Source: Cohnella silvisoli
Lineage (GTDB): Bacteria > Bacillota > Bacilli > Paenibacillales > Paenibacillaceae
DNA length: 64,000 nt
NCBI RefSeq assembly: GCF_021190915.1
Contig: NZ_JAIOAP010000003.1
Location: forward strand, 463,374 to 527,373
Reading direction: 5' to 3'
Shown here: in pieces, positions 25,990-34,085 of the stretch
How the letters are laid out: every line of letters begins with the position of its first letter
Position numbering within the stretch: the first letter of the stretch is position 1
Position numbers and translations under genes: made by a program
Notes under the pieces: generated by a model
What the model was told of the DNA's origin: nothing
Databases searched by the model: none
The model's input: only the letters and a program-made list of their open reading frames with translations

Positions 25990-26460
25990 ACATTTTATCA
26001 TACAACAGCAGGTCCAGTTTCTCATGGATTGCTAAATTATTGTTTTGTTTTTTGTCGAACTTATCATCATTTCTTCGTCGCATTTAGTAGAGTCATTACA
26101 ACTGGATTATGTAGCTGACATACAAACGCTCACGTCATTGACGGTGATTATTTCACCGATAAAGAGTATGAGCGGTAACAATTACAGGCATGGCTTTCTT
26201 TCGAAGCAATGTTTCCATCCGCTCTATCCGACCTCCATCATTCCGACCGTCGTCCGACCGCCCTTATTTGGACGGATACATACAAATTCTACATTCGACG
26301 AACTCCGTCCTCCGCGTCCGTTTCCGTCTTCGATGTTGAAGACGAGCAAAGATCGCAAAGCAGGATGCACAAATTGCAGATCCACAACTTATTTTCGCCC
26401 CGCTTAGTCTATAAGTAAATCCAGATTCTCTTGATTTGTCCGTGGGAAAGAACCCAGAGG
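25990..26460. other. Gene-poor interval
   Basis: Overlapping plus-strand frames of 69 and 120 codons are present here but have no ribosome binding site and show no recognisable motif. I see no supported gene, RNA or repeat apart from local CGACCG-type redundancy near 26240. Confidence 0.4.
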
Positions 26461-26470
26461 ATTTTTTCCT

Positions 26471-26620
26471 TTACATCGTAATGATACCCAACAAGGCGCA
26501 CAGAACAAGGTTGTTACAGGCTAAAGCATTTCCTCCATAATACTTCGAAACAATAGCCATCAAGACGCACAGGACAAGATCAGTAGCCGAAAATCCGCCA
26601 CCGGTAGTATACTTAACCAA
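26471..26620 (-). CDS. 49-residue hydrophobic spore-type mini-protein
   Basis: Too short for usual gene cut-offs. A TTG start at 26618-26620 has a perfect AGGAGG 8 nt upstream. The translation begins MVKYTTGGGFSATDLVLCVL, continues through SKYYGGNALACNN and ends LVLCALLGIITM. Two hydrophobic segments flank a Gly/Asn turn and there are three cysteines. It resembles in style the YjcZ-like mini-proteins encoded 0.6-2 kb away on the other strand, but the sequence is different. Function unknown; sporulation expression is a guess from context. Confidence 0.55.
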   Translation of the reverse strand: MVKYTTGGGFSATDLVLCVLMAIVSKYYGGNALACNNLVLCALLGIITM

Positions 26621-26639
26621 AACAATTACCTCCTAATGG

Positions 26640-27160
26640 AATCTGTGTGATTTTCTACTATTATACGGACCTTTAATACAATTGCTTGGACATCCTACTT
26701 AGTTTCGAATAATAATCAGAACATAAAGAAAGAATCCCACGCCAAGCATCACCACGTACATCAGCTACATGAGCCGTGACGAAAATCGATTATAGGCGTT
26801 GTTACACAGAAACAGAACAAGGCGCGGAAGAATTACTTCAATTAACAAACGCATAACCGAAAATACCGAAATTATTTTTATTCCGCCTATCCCTACATTG
26901 GTTGTTGCTGAAAATAAACGTTCATATTTCTAGGAAGTCATTGAGAGGCACAGAAGTGAGATTCCAAACGCTAACGTAAAAGTAGAAAATAGTGATAGGT
27001 CTGAGGAAATCAAACGACTGATGCGCGAAAGGGGTTTATAAATTAAATCGAAAACGCTTGGGAATTTGGAGTTAAGGAAATTTTTCCTTACCCGAAAATA
27101 AAAAAAGCCCAAGAGCCGAAGCCCCCGGGCACTTCTGTGCTCTAGCGGAAAATGTACATT
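26640..27160. other. Intergenic region without supported genes
   Basis: A 20-codon minus-strand hydrophobic frame near 26700-26765 (MYVVMLGVGFFLYVLIII) has only a GTGGTGA-like site inside its own 5' end and may be another decayed mini-protein. The right end, from about 27105, begins the leader shared by the YjcZ-like genes. Confidence 0.35.
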
Positions 27161-27247
27161 TCTGTATGAATGCACTTGCCGTATACTTATCCATGCATAA
27201 ACTAACCATGTGATAAACAATCACAATAAACATTGGTGGTGATAAAT
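27105..27247 (+). promoter_or_regulatory. Duplicated leader of YjcZ-like gene 1, with candidate sigma-K -10
   Basis: The leader AGCC..GAGAGCCGAAGCCCCC, then TGTACATTTCTGT, GAATGCACTTGCCGTA, CTTATCCATGCATAAACTA and TCACAATAAAC..TGGTGGTGA is repeated with few changes before the gene at 28243. CATAAACTA at 27196-27204 fits the sigma-K -10 pattern CATAnnnTA; no convincing -35 was found. Confidence 0.45.
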
Positions 27248-27373
27248 ATGGGCTATGGAGTTGGCGGTGTAGGTTCTTGTGGCGGTTATGGCGGCGGTAT
27301 GCAAGCTGCTGCATTCGCACTTGTTTTATTCATTCTTTTGGTAATTATCTTAGCAGCCGGACGCACCTACTAA
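27248..27373 (+). CDS. YjcZ-family sporulation mini-protein 1
   Basis: 41 aa: MGYGVGGVGSCGGYGGG, then a hydrophobic helix (AAAFALVLFILLVIIL) and AAGRTY. This is the YjcZ/sporulation-protein pattern: Gly/Tyr-rich head and a single membrane helix. GGTGGTGA precedes the ATG, as in the paralogues. Probably made in the mother cell or forespore and membrane-bound; its molecular role is not known. First of a tandem set at 27248, 27652, 28243 and 28623. Confidence 0.85.
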   Translation: MGYGVGGVGSCGGYGGGMQAAAFALVLFILLVIILAAGRTY

Positions 27374-27460
27374 TCAATATTACCTCTCTGTTTACACCAC
27401 TTCCCTCTGCCCTGCTCCGTGTGAATGTGATGGCGAATACAGTCAGCAAATTCCCGCCAG

Positions 27461-27490
27461 CCAATCGGCCAAGCGGGGATTTGTTTTTTA
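27461..27490 (+). terminator. Terminator after YjcZ-like gene 1
   Basis: AAATTCCCGC pairs with GCGGGGATTTG across a 14-nt loop and is followed by TTTTTT. Confidence 0.6.
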
Positions 27491-27598
27491 TACGAAAAAG
27501 AACACCAACCGAAGCCAACAGGCTTATCTAATTTTCATTGTACATATGCGGATTAATGATGGACCTGTGTGAATGCACTGGCAGTACGCTTATCCATT

Positions 27599-27607
27599 CA
27601 TATTATA
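27599..27607 (+). promoter_or_regulatory. Candidate sigma-K -10 of the minimal YjcZ-like gene
   Basis: CATATTATA fits CATAnnnTA at the position equivalent to CATAAACTA in the two paralogous leaders, although the surrounding bases have changed. Conservation of only the -10 pattern supports function. Confidence 0.4.
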
Positions 27608-27651
27608 GGAGTGGTAATAATCACATTTTAACGGCAGGTGGTGATTATGGT

Positions 27652-27726
27652 ATGCAGGCAGCTGCATTCGCACTTGTACTCTTCATCTTATTGGTCATCA
27701 TCTTGCGGGCTGGAACTAGATATTAA
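27652..27726 (+). CDS. Minimal 24-residue YjcZ-like protein
   Basis: The frame is MQAAAFALVLFILLVIIL followed by RAGTRY. AGGTGGTG lies 8 nt upstream. Compared with gene 1, the Gly/Tyr-rich head is deleted: the leader's GGTGGTGAT runs straight into TATGGTATGCAG, which looks like recombination between the GGTGGTGA site and the GGCGGTTATGG coding repeat. What remains is only the membrane helix and the C-terminal tail. It may be a functional micro-protein or a deletion derivative; the next gene follows after 50 nt without a terminator. Confidence 0.5.
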   Translation: MQAAAFALVLFILLVIILRAGTRY

Positions 27727-27776
27727 GTTCACTTCTTCAACTTCTCGAATTGCATCAATAAGAAGGAGGTGAACAT

Positions 27777-28007
27777 ATGGCAGTTCCGAAAAAACAACTG
27801 AAAACTAAATCTGTTTACGCAAAATCCTTCAAAAATAAAAATAAGAAAAACGTCCGTACGAGTGCGAGTAAGATTAAAACCAAAAAACCTGTGAGTACAA
27901 AAGCCTTTTTCCCGTTTGGATTCGAACGTTTTGAGCCATTCGAACGATTCGAGCGTTTTGAGCCATTTGAACGTTTTGAGTTTTTTGAACCATTCTTTTT
28001 CTTTTAA
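27777..28007 (+). CDS. Basic protein with Phe-Glu-Arg/Pro repeats (FERFEP)
   Basis: 76 aa with a strong AAGGAGGTG site 7 nt before the ATG. Residues 1-45 are very Lys/Ser/Thr-rich (MAVPKKQLKTKSVYAKSFKN). The C-terminal 32 residues are a run of FER, FEP and FEF units ending FFEPFFFF. The DNA shows an imperfect 18-nt repeat (TTYGARCGNTTYGARCCN), so it grew by repeat expansion. No known family recognised. Its place between YjcZ-like genes and the shared transcription direction suggest a spore-surface structural protein; the alternating aromatic/charged pattern could self-assemble. That is inference. Confidence 0.65.
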   Translation: MAVPKKQLKTKSVYAKSFKNKNKKNVRTSASKIKTKKPVSTKAFFPFGFERFEPFERFERFEPFERFEFFEPFFFF

Positions 28008-28055
28008 CGAGGTTTCCGGGATTTCTTCTAAACAAACGCTCAATAATCAAAATCC

Positions 28056-28087
28056 CCGCTCAGTCCCGTGACTGGGCGGTTTTGTTT
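28056..28087 (+). terminator. Terminator after the FERFEP-repeat gene
   Basis: CCGCTCAGTC and GACTGGGCGG form the stem, followed by TTTTGTTTT. Confidence 0.7.
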
Positions 28088-28089
28088 TG

Positions 28090-28242
28090 GGTAAATAAAA
28101 AGCCTGAGAGCCGAAGCCCCCGGGCACTTCTATGCTTTAGCGGAAAATGTACATTTCTGTGTGAATGCACTTGCCGTACACTTATCCATGCATAAACTAA
28201 CCGTGTGATTAACAGTCACAATAAACTTTGGTGGTGAAATCA
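28090..28242 (+). promoter_or_regulatory. Duplicated leader of YjcZ-like gene 2
   Basis: Near-identical to 27105-27247, including GCCGAAGCCCCCGGGCACTT and a CATAAACTA at 28191-28199 that fits the sigma-K -10. It ends in TGGTGGTGA before the ATG. Confidence 0.45.
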
Positions 28243-28371
28243 ATGGGTTATGGTGTTGGTGGTGTAGGCGCTTCTTGTGCAGGTTATGCTGGTATGGGAG
28301 CTGCCGCATTCGTACTTGTACTTTTTATTCTTTTGGTCATTATCTTGCGTGCTGGAACTGGGATCTACTAA
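28243..28371 (+). CDS. YjcZ-family sporulation mini-protein 2
   Basis: 42 aa: MGYGVGGVGASCAGYAGMGA then a helix FVLVLFILLVIIL and RAGTGIY. Close paralogue of gene 1; differences cluster in the Gly-rich head while the helix is nearly invariant. Preceded by GGTGGTGAA and the duplicated leader, followed by its own terminator. Confidence 0.85.
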   Translation: MGYGVGGVGASCAGYAGMGAAAFVLVLFILLVIILRAGTGIY

Positions 28372-28402
28372 GAAGTATTGAAACCCTCCTGCTTCTTCTT
28401 TA

Positions 28403-28438
28403 CCCCATCATGAGGGGCTACTTGATGGGGCTTTTTTT
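28403..28438 (+). terminator. Terminator after YjcZ-like gene 2
   Basis: CCCCATCA and TGATGGGG around a 12-nt loop, then CTTTTTTT. Confidence 0.8.
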
Positions 28439-28622
28439 ATTTCGAAATATCGATAATCCAGGGTAATGATAGGTTCGCTCATGAAAAAAGCACGAGAGCC
28501 AAAGCCATCGGACGCTTCTGGTGGTGATATCCAAGAGTTATGGTGTTGGTGGTATAGGGTATGAACATCATCATGTAAGAGAATGGCGGTTTCTTTACAA
28601 AAATCAATTAGGTGGTGATGTA

Positions 28623-28802
28623 ATGAACATTTCTGTTGTAGAACTGATCGTACTTGTTATATTCATTCTTTTGGTTTTTTTACTTTTCGAAAAATTATTT
28701 TCTAATAATCTAATTAACCAAAATAAATATCAAAATAAACCAATTGGGATTTCGATGGTGAAAAAATCAGGAAATCAGGCAAAAAAAAATCGGCGATCAT
28801 AA
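28623..28802 (+). CDS. YjcZ-like small membrane protein with basic tail
   Basis: 59 aa: MNISVVELIVLVIFILLVFL membrane helix followed by a soluble basic tail rich in Asn/Lys and ending KKNRRS. AGGTGGTG precedes the ATG. Just upstream (28485-28590) lies a collapsed copy of the YjcZ leader and of its coding start (SYGVGGIGYE in frame with a GTG), so this gene may have captured the ribosome site of a fourth YjcZ copy. Function unknown. Confidence 0.55.
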   Translation: MNISVVELIVLVIFILLVFLLFEKLFSNNLINQNKYQNKPIGISMVKKSGNQAKKNRRS

Positions 28803-28896
28803 ACATCGGCGAATTAGGATATATTTTCAAATGATGTAAGGGGCAAGTTACAAGGAGGAGTTTCTTTTAAAAAATAAATTAGATGGGTTCCATGAA

Positions 28897-29190
28897 ATGC
28901 TGAGCGAACTGCAGAATATGCCGAAGCGCACAGAAGAGTTGGAGAAAACACCTTCCGACTCTTTTGAAACATTGTTCATTCCTTCATTTATGAAGAAATT
29001 CACAGTCTTCACATCATTTAAGGAAATGTTAGTCGCAGGGGGATTTGAAGTCAGCTGTGAGGAAGACTTTCAAAACATCCCCGACGACTTGTTTGACGAA
29101 CACATAGCAAATCATACTTTTTTCGACGACTGGCAAGAGATGTTGGACACGGCCATGCAGGAGTATGTCGCCCGAAAACTTGATTTCTAG
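28897..29190 (+). CDS. Hypothetical 97-residue protein
   Basis: Acidic, helical, with Phe/Trp-rich stretches (FETLFIPSFMKKFTVFTSF, FDEHIANHTFFDDWQEMLD). Not recognised. A perfect AAGGAGGAG lies at about 28853, but the codons directly after it in this frame are CTT-TTA, not starts; the first ATG in frame is 28897, 36 nt too far for that site. A TTG-to-TTA change at the original start would explain this, in which case the gene is weakly expressed or dead. Two stray downstream cues: 29191-29246 is empty. Confidence 0.45.
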   Translation: MLSELQNMPKRTEELEKTPSDSFETLFIPSFMKKFTVFTSFKEMLVAGGFEVSCEEDFQNIPDDLFDEHIANHTFFDDWQEMLDTAMQEYVARKLDF

Positions 29191-29246
29191 GTATTAAAAT
29201 GGAGTTGTCCGTAGAAGAATCTGTTCATATTCTTTAAGGCGATGCA

Positions 29247-29331
29247 TTATTTGTCGTCCTTTCCTTGTGTGCGTGCAATCGGTAGCGTAAAGAAAAAGAC
29301 GGTACCTTTCCCCTGTCCCGTTAGTTGAAGA
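29247..29331 (-). pseudogene. C-terminal fragment of a sensor histidine kinase
   Basis: The minus strand reads LTGQGKGTVFFFTLPIAR then TQGKDDK and a stop. GKGTxFxFTLPIA is the end of the HATPase_c domain of sensor kinases (G2 region). Nothing upstream continues the domain, so it is an isolated 3' remnant of about 26 codons. Confidence 0.5.
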
Positions 29332-29404
29332 AGTGACAATTAATTTCCAGTATTTCCTGATGATATTTATTGTATTTTATCTTTGGAATGTGCAATATTC
29401 TTTC

Positions 29405-29950
29405 TCATTCAAATGATAGATTAGTTGCACAACGCCAGATGAGTGTTCTTGTATTAACTATTTTTAAATTCAACCTCTGTTTAATATCAATAAACAACGG
29501 TTTTCCTTCTCCCAAAATAACAGGATGAACAGATAATCTAAATTCATCAACAAGCCCTAAATTGATAAAAGTTGTAATAAGACTTGCTCCACCATATAGC
29601 CAAATGTCTTTACCAGGCTTATTCTTTAATTTATTGACTTCTTCAAGAATATTATCATTTATGAATATTGCTTTATTATCAGTCCCTTTTTGCGTTCTGG
29701 AGAACACATATTTTTCTTTACGATGAACCAATTCCCAAAAGTTTTTTTCATCATTCGAATGATCTATTCTTGGAACAAATTGTCCCCATAAATCATAGCT
29801 TTTTCTTCCATATAAAATAGTATCAATTTGATTTAAGAAATTATTAAAGCCCATCTCAGAGTCCATAATGCACCAATCAACTTCCCCATTTTTCCCTTCA
29901 ATAAAACCATCTAAAGTAACTGCTAAATCTAAAATTATTCTTCGTTTCAT
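29405..29950 (-). CDS. DHFR/RibD-C-family reductase with a shifted C-terminus
   Basis: 181 aa as read. MKRRIILDLAVTLDGFIEG start, LYGRKSYDLWG near residue 48, and LYGGASLITTFINLGLVDEF near 120 define the YyaP/YwjB-like family (NADPH-dependent reductase fold). The last 14 residues (LIWRCATNLSFE) do not fit; the next frame reads SSGVVQLIYHLNE and continues to a TAA at 29377, which is the usual family ending. A 2-nt loss near 29447 accounts for it. The protein may still fold, since only the last strand changes. Another DHFR-family gene fragment lies at 25842. Confidence 0.7.
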   Translation of the reverse strand: MKRRIILDLAVTLDGFIEGKNGEVDWCIMDSEMGFNNFLNQIDTILYGRKSYDLWGQFVPRIDHSNDEKNFWELVHRKEKYVFSRTQKGTDNKAIFINDNILEEVNKLKNKPGKDIWLYGGASLITTFINLGLVDEFRLSVHPVILGEGKPLFIDIKQRLNLKIVNTRTLIWRCATNLSFE

Positions 29951-30121
29951 GATTTGTTACTCCTTTCGTTGATCTACCATTTTTTATAGACATTAAACAT
30001 GTCACCTTGTGACATATTTATAATAGAAAGGTTTGGTCGGTACGGTTTTATGCGCTCTTCACAGCATATCGAACGCGTCTTCTAAGAATGACGCCTCCTT
30101 CACAAAACCGTATAGCTTTCA

Positions 30122-32401
30122 TTATAGCTTCTTTTCCATCTGGCCGGTTTCTGTCTTGCGCAAATACGCACCCGTTATCGAATGTTCGGCGGCAGCGAGT
30201 TGAACAGGTGTGCCTTCGAAGACGATTTGGCCGCCCCGGTAGCCGCCTTCGGGTCCTATGTCAATGATCCAGTCTGCGCTCTTGATCACATCCAGGTTGT
30301 GTTCAATGACCACCACCGTGTTGCCCCCGTCGACCAAGCGGTTCATAATGTCCATCAGACGAGAGATATCGGACATATGCAGTCCGGTTGTCGGCTCGTC
30401 CATTACATAGAGACTGCCTTCCTTGTGAAGTTCCCCGGCCAGTTTGATGCGTTGGCATTCTCCGCCCGACAAGGTGCTCAGAGGCTGGCCCAGCGTTACG
30501 TATCCGAGTCCCACATCCTCAAGCGTCCGCATTTGACGGAGCAGTTCCTTCCCGCTGAAGAACGCCGAAGCTTCCCGTACCGTCATAGCGAGGACGTCAC
30601 TGATGGATTTTCCGTTCAGTTTATACTGCAGCACTTCATCGCTGAACCGCTTGCCCGCGCATATTTCACATGTCGTCCTTACCGGCTCGAGAAAGGCCAA
30701 ATCCGTGTAGATCATCCCAAGACCCTGACAGTTGGAACAGGCTCCCTTGGAGTTGAAGCTGAACAGGGAAGCGCTCACCTTGTTGGCTGCTGCGAACAGC
30801 CGGCGGATCTCGTCCATCATCCCCGTGTAGGTAGCCGGATTGGAGCGGATGGACGTTCCCACGGCCGTCTGATCAATGACAATCGCTTCCGGATGCGACG
30901 GCAGGAATGCTCCGTTAATCAGCGTACTTTTGCCTGAGCCGGCTACTCCCGTTACCACGGTCAGCACACCGACGGGTATATCGACTGTCACATCCTTCAG
31001 ATTGTGCAGGCTGGCGCCGGCTACGGTCATCCGACCCTTGGGCACCCTGGTTGAAGTTTTCAAGGGCAGACTTTGCTTCAAGTACCGTCCTGTCAAGGTA
31101 TCCGCGCGGAGCAAGCCCGCAAAGTCGCCTTCGTAGACGATTTCTCCGCCGCGGGCTCCCGCATGAAGTCCGACATCGATAATGTAATCGGCGATCTCCA
31201 TTACTTCGCGGTCATGTTCGACGACAAGTACGGTATTCCCTTTGTCCCGGAGCTGGCACAGCATGCCGTTCAGACGATGGACATCCCGCGGATGCAGTCC
31301 GACACTCGGTTCATCGAAAATGTAGATCATGTCGGTAAGACTGCTGCTCAGATGCCGGATCATCTTGATTCGCTGCGACTCCCCGCCCGACAAGGTTGCG
31401 GTTTGACGGTCCAGACTCAGATACTCCAGCCCAATAGAGACCAGATGGTTCAAGCGGATCAGAATCCCGCCAATCATCGGACCGGCAACGGGATCCCGAA
31501 TGGCTTCAATCATACGTATTAGCTCGCCAATCTCCATCGCTGCGCATTGGGCAATGTTGTATCCGTTAATCCGGCAGCCCAAGGCCACTTGATTAAGCCG
31601 GCTTCCCCCGCAAATGTTACACTCGCTATAGGAAAGAAAGCGGTCAAGGGTTTCGCGTTTGGCATCTGACATCTCGCTGCTGTCCCGCTTTAAATACAGG
31701 CGGGTGAGCTTGGGCAGCAGACCTTCATAATCCGATTCGATATCGCCGCCTTTGGTACGGTATACGATCTTGCTTTCTTTGCCGTGGAGGAGGGCATCCC
31801 ATTCTGCCGGCGTATAGTCGGCAAGCCGCTTGTCATTGTCGAACAAGCCGGAATGGGTATACGTATTCAAGTACCAGCTTCCCACTTTAAATACGGGGAA
31901 CAGGATTGCGCCTTCATTCAGCGACTTGGACCTGTCGAGCAGTTTGTCCACATCAAACTGCACCACCTGTCCGACTCCAGAGCATTCCGGGCACATGCCG
32001 GCCGGTTCGTTAAACGAGAAAAAATGTGAAGAGCCGGCAAAAGGCTTGCCGATTCTGGAGAATAGCAACCGGAGCATGGCATAAATATCCGTGATTGTGC
32101 CGACCGTCGAGCGGGAGTTGCCGCCGAGCCGTTTCTGGTCGATAACAACCGCCGTGGACAAGTTCTCGATGAGATCGGTATCCGGCTGACTAAACCGGGG
32201 CAGCCTATTGCGGATGAATGCGGTAAAAGTCTCATTAAGCTGCCTCTGCGCTTCTGCGCTTACGGTGTCGAATACCAAGGAAGATTTTCCCGAGCCCGAG
32301 ACGCCGGTGAAGATTGTGATTTTTCGCTTCGGTATACGGACATTCACGTTTTTCAGGTTATTCTCGCGTGCTCCTTTGATTATGATATCTTCGACGTTCA
32401 T
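30122..32401 (-). CDS. UvrA-like ABC-ATPase (excinuclease A homologue lacking UvrB partner domain), copy 1
   Basis: 759 aa; the ATG at 32401 is preferred over a GTG three codons upstream. Two ABC modules: Walker A FTGVSGSGKSSLVFD near residue 35 and VTGVAGSGKSTLINGAF near 488; signatures TLSGGESQRIKM and TLSGGECQRIKL; Walker B YIFDEPSVGLHP and YVMDEPTTGLHM. Zinc-finger cysteines: CPECSGVG, CNICGGSR, CSNCQGLG, CEICAGKR. At about 760 aa it is roughly 190 residues shorter than housekeeping UvrA, like the UvrA2/DrrC type linked to resistance to DNA-binding drugs. A paralogue lies at 55649. No transporter neighbour; single gene. Confidence 0.85.
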   Translation of the reverse strand: MNVEDIIIKGARENNLKNVNVRIPKRKITIFTGVSGSGKSSLVFDTVSAEAQRQLNETFTAFIRNRLPRFSQPDTDLIENLSTAVVIDQKRLGGNSRSTVGTITDIYAMLRLLFSRIGKPFAGSSHFFSFNEPAGMCPECSGVGQVVQFDVDKLLDRSKSLNEGAILFPVFKVGSWYLNTYTHSGLFDNDKRLADYTPAEWDALLHGKESKIVYRTKGGDIESDYEGLLPKLTRLYLKRDSSEMSDAKRETLDRFLSYSECNICGGSRLNQVALGCRINGYNIAQCAAMEIGELIRMIEAIRDPVAGPMIGGILIRLNHLVSIGLEYLSLDRQTATLSGGESQRIKMIRHLSSSLTDMIYIFDEPSVGLHPRDVHRLNGMLCQLRDKGNTVLVVEHDREVMEIADYIIDVGLHAGARGGEIVYEGDFAGLLRADTLTGRYLKQSLPLKTSTRVPKGRMTVAGASLHNLKDVTVDIPVGVLTVVTGVAGSGKSTLINGAFLPSHPEAIVIDQTAVGTSIRSNPATYTGMMDEIRRLFAAANKVSASLFSFNSKGACSNCQGLGMIYTDLAFLEPVRTTCEICAGKRFSDEVLQYKLNGKSISDVLAMTVREASAFFSGKELLRQMRTLEDVGLGYVTLGQPLSTLSGGECQRIKLAGELHKEGSLYVMDEPTTGLHMSDISRLMDIMNRLVDGGNTVVVIEHNLDVIKSADWIIDIGPEGGYRGGQIVFEGTPVQLAAAEHSITGAYLRKTETGQMEKKL

Positions 32402-32614
32402 ATACTCCACCTCGGATTTCCATTTTCTTAGCTTTCACAGTATAACGGAATAATCACGACAACATATGTCATGATTAGACGAATATTCTTAGTGGAGATA
32501 AAGTTTAATTTACCCTCATGATTGCGTTTCCATTTATATATATTATTTGATCTGCGACTAACGATGTATGTTCTTGTCCTTCTACACCCCTAGATTCGTC
32601 AACCCACCACATCT

Positions 32615-32654
32615 AAAAAGAAACCTTGAAAGGCATCAGAGCCTATCAAGGTTA
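32615..32654 (-). terminator. Terminator after cwlJ
   Basis: AACCTTGA and TCAAGGTT pair across a GC-rich loop and are followed on the minus strand by TCTTTTT. Confidence 0.7.
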
Positions 32655-32659
32655 TAAAA

Positions 32660-33103
32660 TTAAAACGTATTATATACATTTTCACATTCTTCCGCGGTCG
32701 GTTCATAAAAACAGTGCTTCTTCCATCTTCCTGCTTGCGGCTGATTATACCAAGTTGGCGGACATGGTCCGGGATTTTCGAACGTTCCTGGACGGAAATA
32801 CCATAGGGAGAATTTGGCTGGCCAATTCCGCTCCCCATTCACAGCCCGTTGTGCCAGACGGCGTTCCCTCTCTCTTGCGTTTTGATAGTACATACCATGT
32901 TGCAATGCTTCGAACGCATGCGGCTGGTTGATCATCTGGGGAATTGTCCGGAGTCCTTTAAAATCGGAGCAATTCGCTCTTATTCGGTTAATGCCAACAT
33001 TTCCAACAAGGAGCATGCCCATTTCGCCTTCGGTCTCAGCTTCAGCTCGAAGCAACCTTGCCAACATATCAATATCCTGTTTCCTGGCTTTTACGACTGC
33101 CAT
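32660..33103 (-). CDS. cwlJ: Spore cortex-lytic germination hydrolase CwlJ
   Basis: 147 aa, the size of Bacillus CwlJ, without a signal peptide as in that protein. The Hydrolase_2 domain is nearly the whole chain: LARLLRAEAETEGEMGMLLV with the catalytic Glu, VGNVGINRIRANCSDFKGLR, PHAFEAL near residue 62, GERNWPAKFSLWYFRPG, and the C-terminal TAEECENVYNTF typical of CwlJ. It is placed in the spore coat and opens cortex peptidoglycan on Ca-dipicolinate release. GAGGTGAG precedes the ATG. No GerQ-like gene is adjacent. Confidence 0.9.
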   Translation of the reverse strand: MAVVKARKQDIDMLARLLRAEAETEGEMGMLLVGNVGINRIRANCSDFKGLRTIPQMINQPHAFEALQHGMYYQNARERERRLAQRAVNGERNWPAKFSLWYFRPGTFENPGPCPPTWYNQPQAGRWKKHCFYEPTAEECENVYNTF

Positions 33104-33187
33104 TGGCTCACCTCTTTAGATTTCTAGGCTCATCATATTGTAGATGAAGCAGATGTGTTACTCTGGAAAAATAGAAAGCGATAAAAA

Positions 33188-33300
33188 ATGTCCTCTTCTG
33201 GACTTCATTCGGATAATGTTCTTGTCATCCGATGAAAACAAGAAGAACTGCCGTGTGGCAGCCCTTTTGTTATTCAACTATCGTTTTCCGTTAGCGTAAT
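33188..33300. repeat. Partial R1 repeat joined to an R2 box
   Basis: GTCC/GGAC hairpin after an A-run, GGATAATGTTCTTGTCATCC, a small GCCGTGTGGC hairpin, then TATTCAACTATCGTTTTCCG-TTAGCGTAAT (R2) at 33271-33300. Both repeat families meet here between convergent-less neighbours cwlJ and the ABC operon. Confidence 0.55.
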
Positions 33301-33317
33301 CTATAGAGTCCGCGTTT

Positions 33318-34085
33318 TCACACTCTCTTCTTATACACCCTCATTGCAAAGAAATAGGCTACTAGCAAAATCCCGACGCACCACGCAAGAGCGACCCAAA
33401 TCTCATTGCCCACCGGCTGACCTGACAGTAGCGCACGGATGGCATTCACGATCGAGGTCACCGGCTGGTTTTCGGCAAAGGCGCGAACGACCGACGGCAT
33501 CGACTCCGTCGGCACAAACGCCGAACTGATAAACGGCAGGAAGATAAGTGGATAGGAAAACGCGCTTGCACCTTCCATCGTTTTTGCGGACAGTCCGGCA
33601 ATCGCCGCGACCCAAATTAAGGCCAGCGTAAACAACGCGAGTATGCCTGCTACGGCAAGCCATGGCAGTATTCCCGCGGACGAACGAAAACCCATAATCA
33701 ACGCTGCGAGAATGATAACGAGAACCGATATGGCGTTGGACACCAGAGAGGTCAGCACATGCCCCCACAGCACGGCGGAACGTGAAATCGGCATGGTGTG
33801 AAACCGCTCGAATATGCCTCGTTGCTTATCCATAAACAGGCGGTAAGCCGTATAGGCTATTCCGCTTGCGATAGCCATAAGCAGTATGCCTGGCAACAGG
33901 TAATTCACATAGTTATCCGTTCCGGTTTGAATGGCACCGCCTAACACATAGACGAACAGCAGCATCATCGCAATCGGAGTGATGCAGACCGTGATGATGG
34001 TGTCCATACTGCGGAAAATATGGCGCATGGAACGTCCTAGCATAACGCTAATATCGGTGAAGAAATGATTCTTTGCCGTCTCCAT
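33318..34085 (-). CDS. ABC-2 type multidrug permease (DrrB-like)
   Basis: 255 aa with six membrane helices and the ABC-2 family block NQPVTSIVNAIRALLSGQPV near the C-terminus; the cytoplasmic loop KQRGIFERFHTMPISRSAVL is typical of drug/lipid exporters. The gene starts directly at the stop of the ATPase gene (34086), so the two form an exporter. Last gene of the PadR operon; expected to export a hydrophobic drug or peptide. Confidence 0.85.
   Translation of the reverse strand: METAKNHFFTDISVMLGRSMRHIFRSMDTIITVCITPIAMMLLFVYVLGGAIQTGTDNYVNYLLPGILLMAIASGIAYTAYRLFMDKQRGIFERFHTMPISRSAVLWGHVLTSLVSNAISVLVIILAALIMGFRSSAGILPWLAVAGILALFTLALIWVAAIAGLSAKTMEGASAFSYPLIFLPFISSAFVPTESMPSVVRAFAENQPVTSIVNAIRALLSGQPVGNEIWVALAWCVGILLVAYFFAMRVYKKRV

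Noticed and set aside
26045..26418. Overlapping 120- and 69-codon plus-strand frames
   Set aside because: No ribosome binding site, no recognisable motif, and both frames are Arg/Pro/Ser-rich as expected for chance reading of the local CGACCG-rich DNA.
27729..28043. 104-codon minus-strand frame
   Set aside because: Reverse reading of the FERFEP repeat DNA, which gives a false repetitive KTFEWLK pattern; only the plus frame has a ribosome site.
30182..30937. 251-codon plus-strand frame
   Set aside because: Antisense to the UvrA-like gene, whose ABC motifs are unmistakable; the frame is His/Arg/Asp-biased and has no ribosome site.
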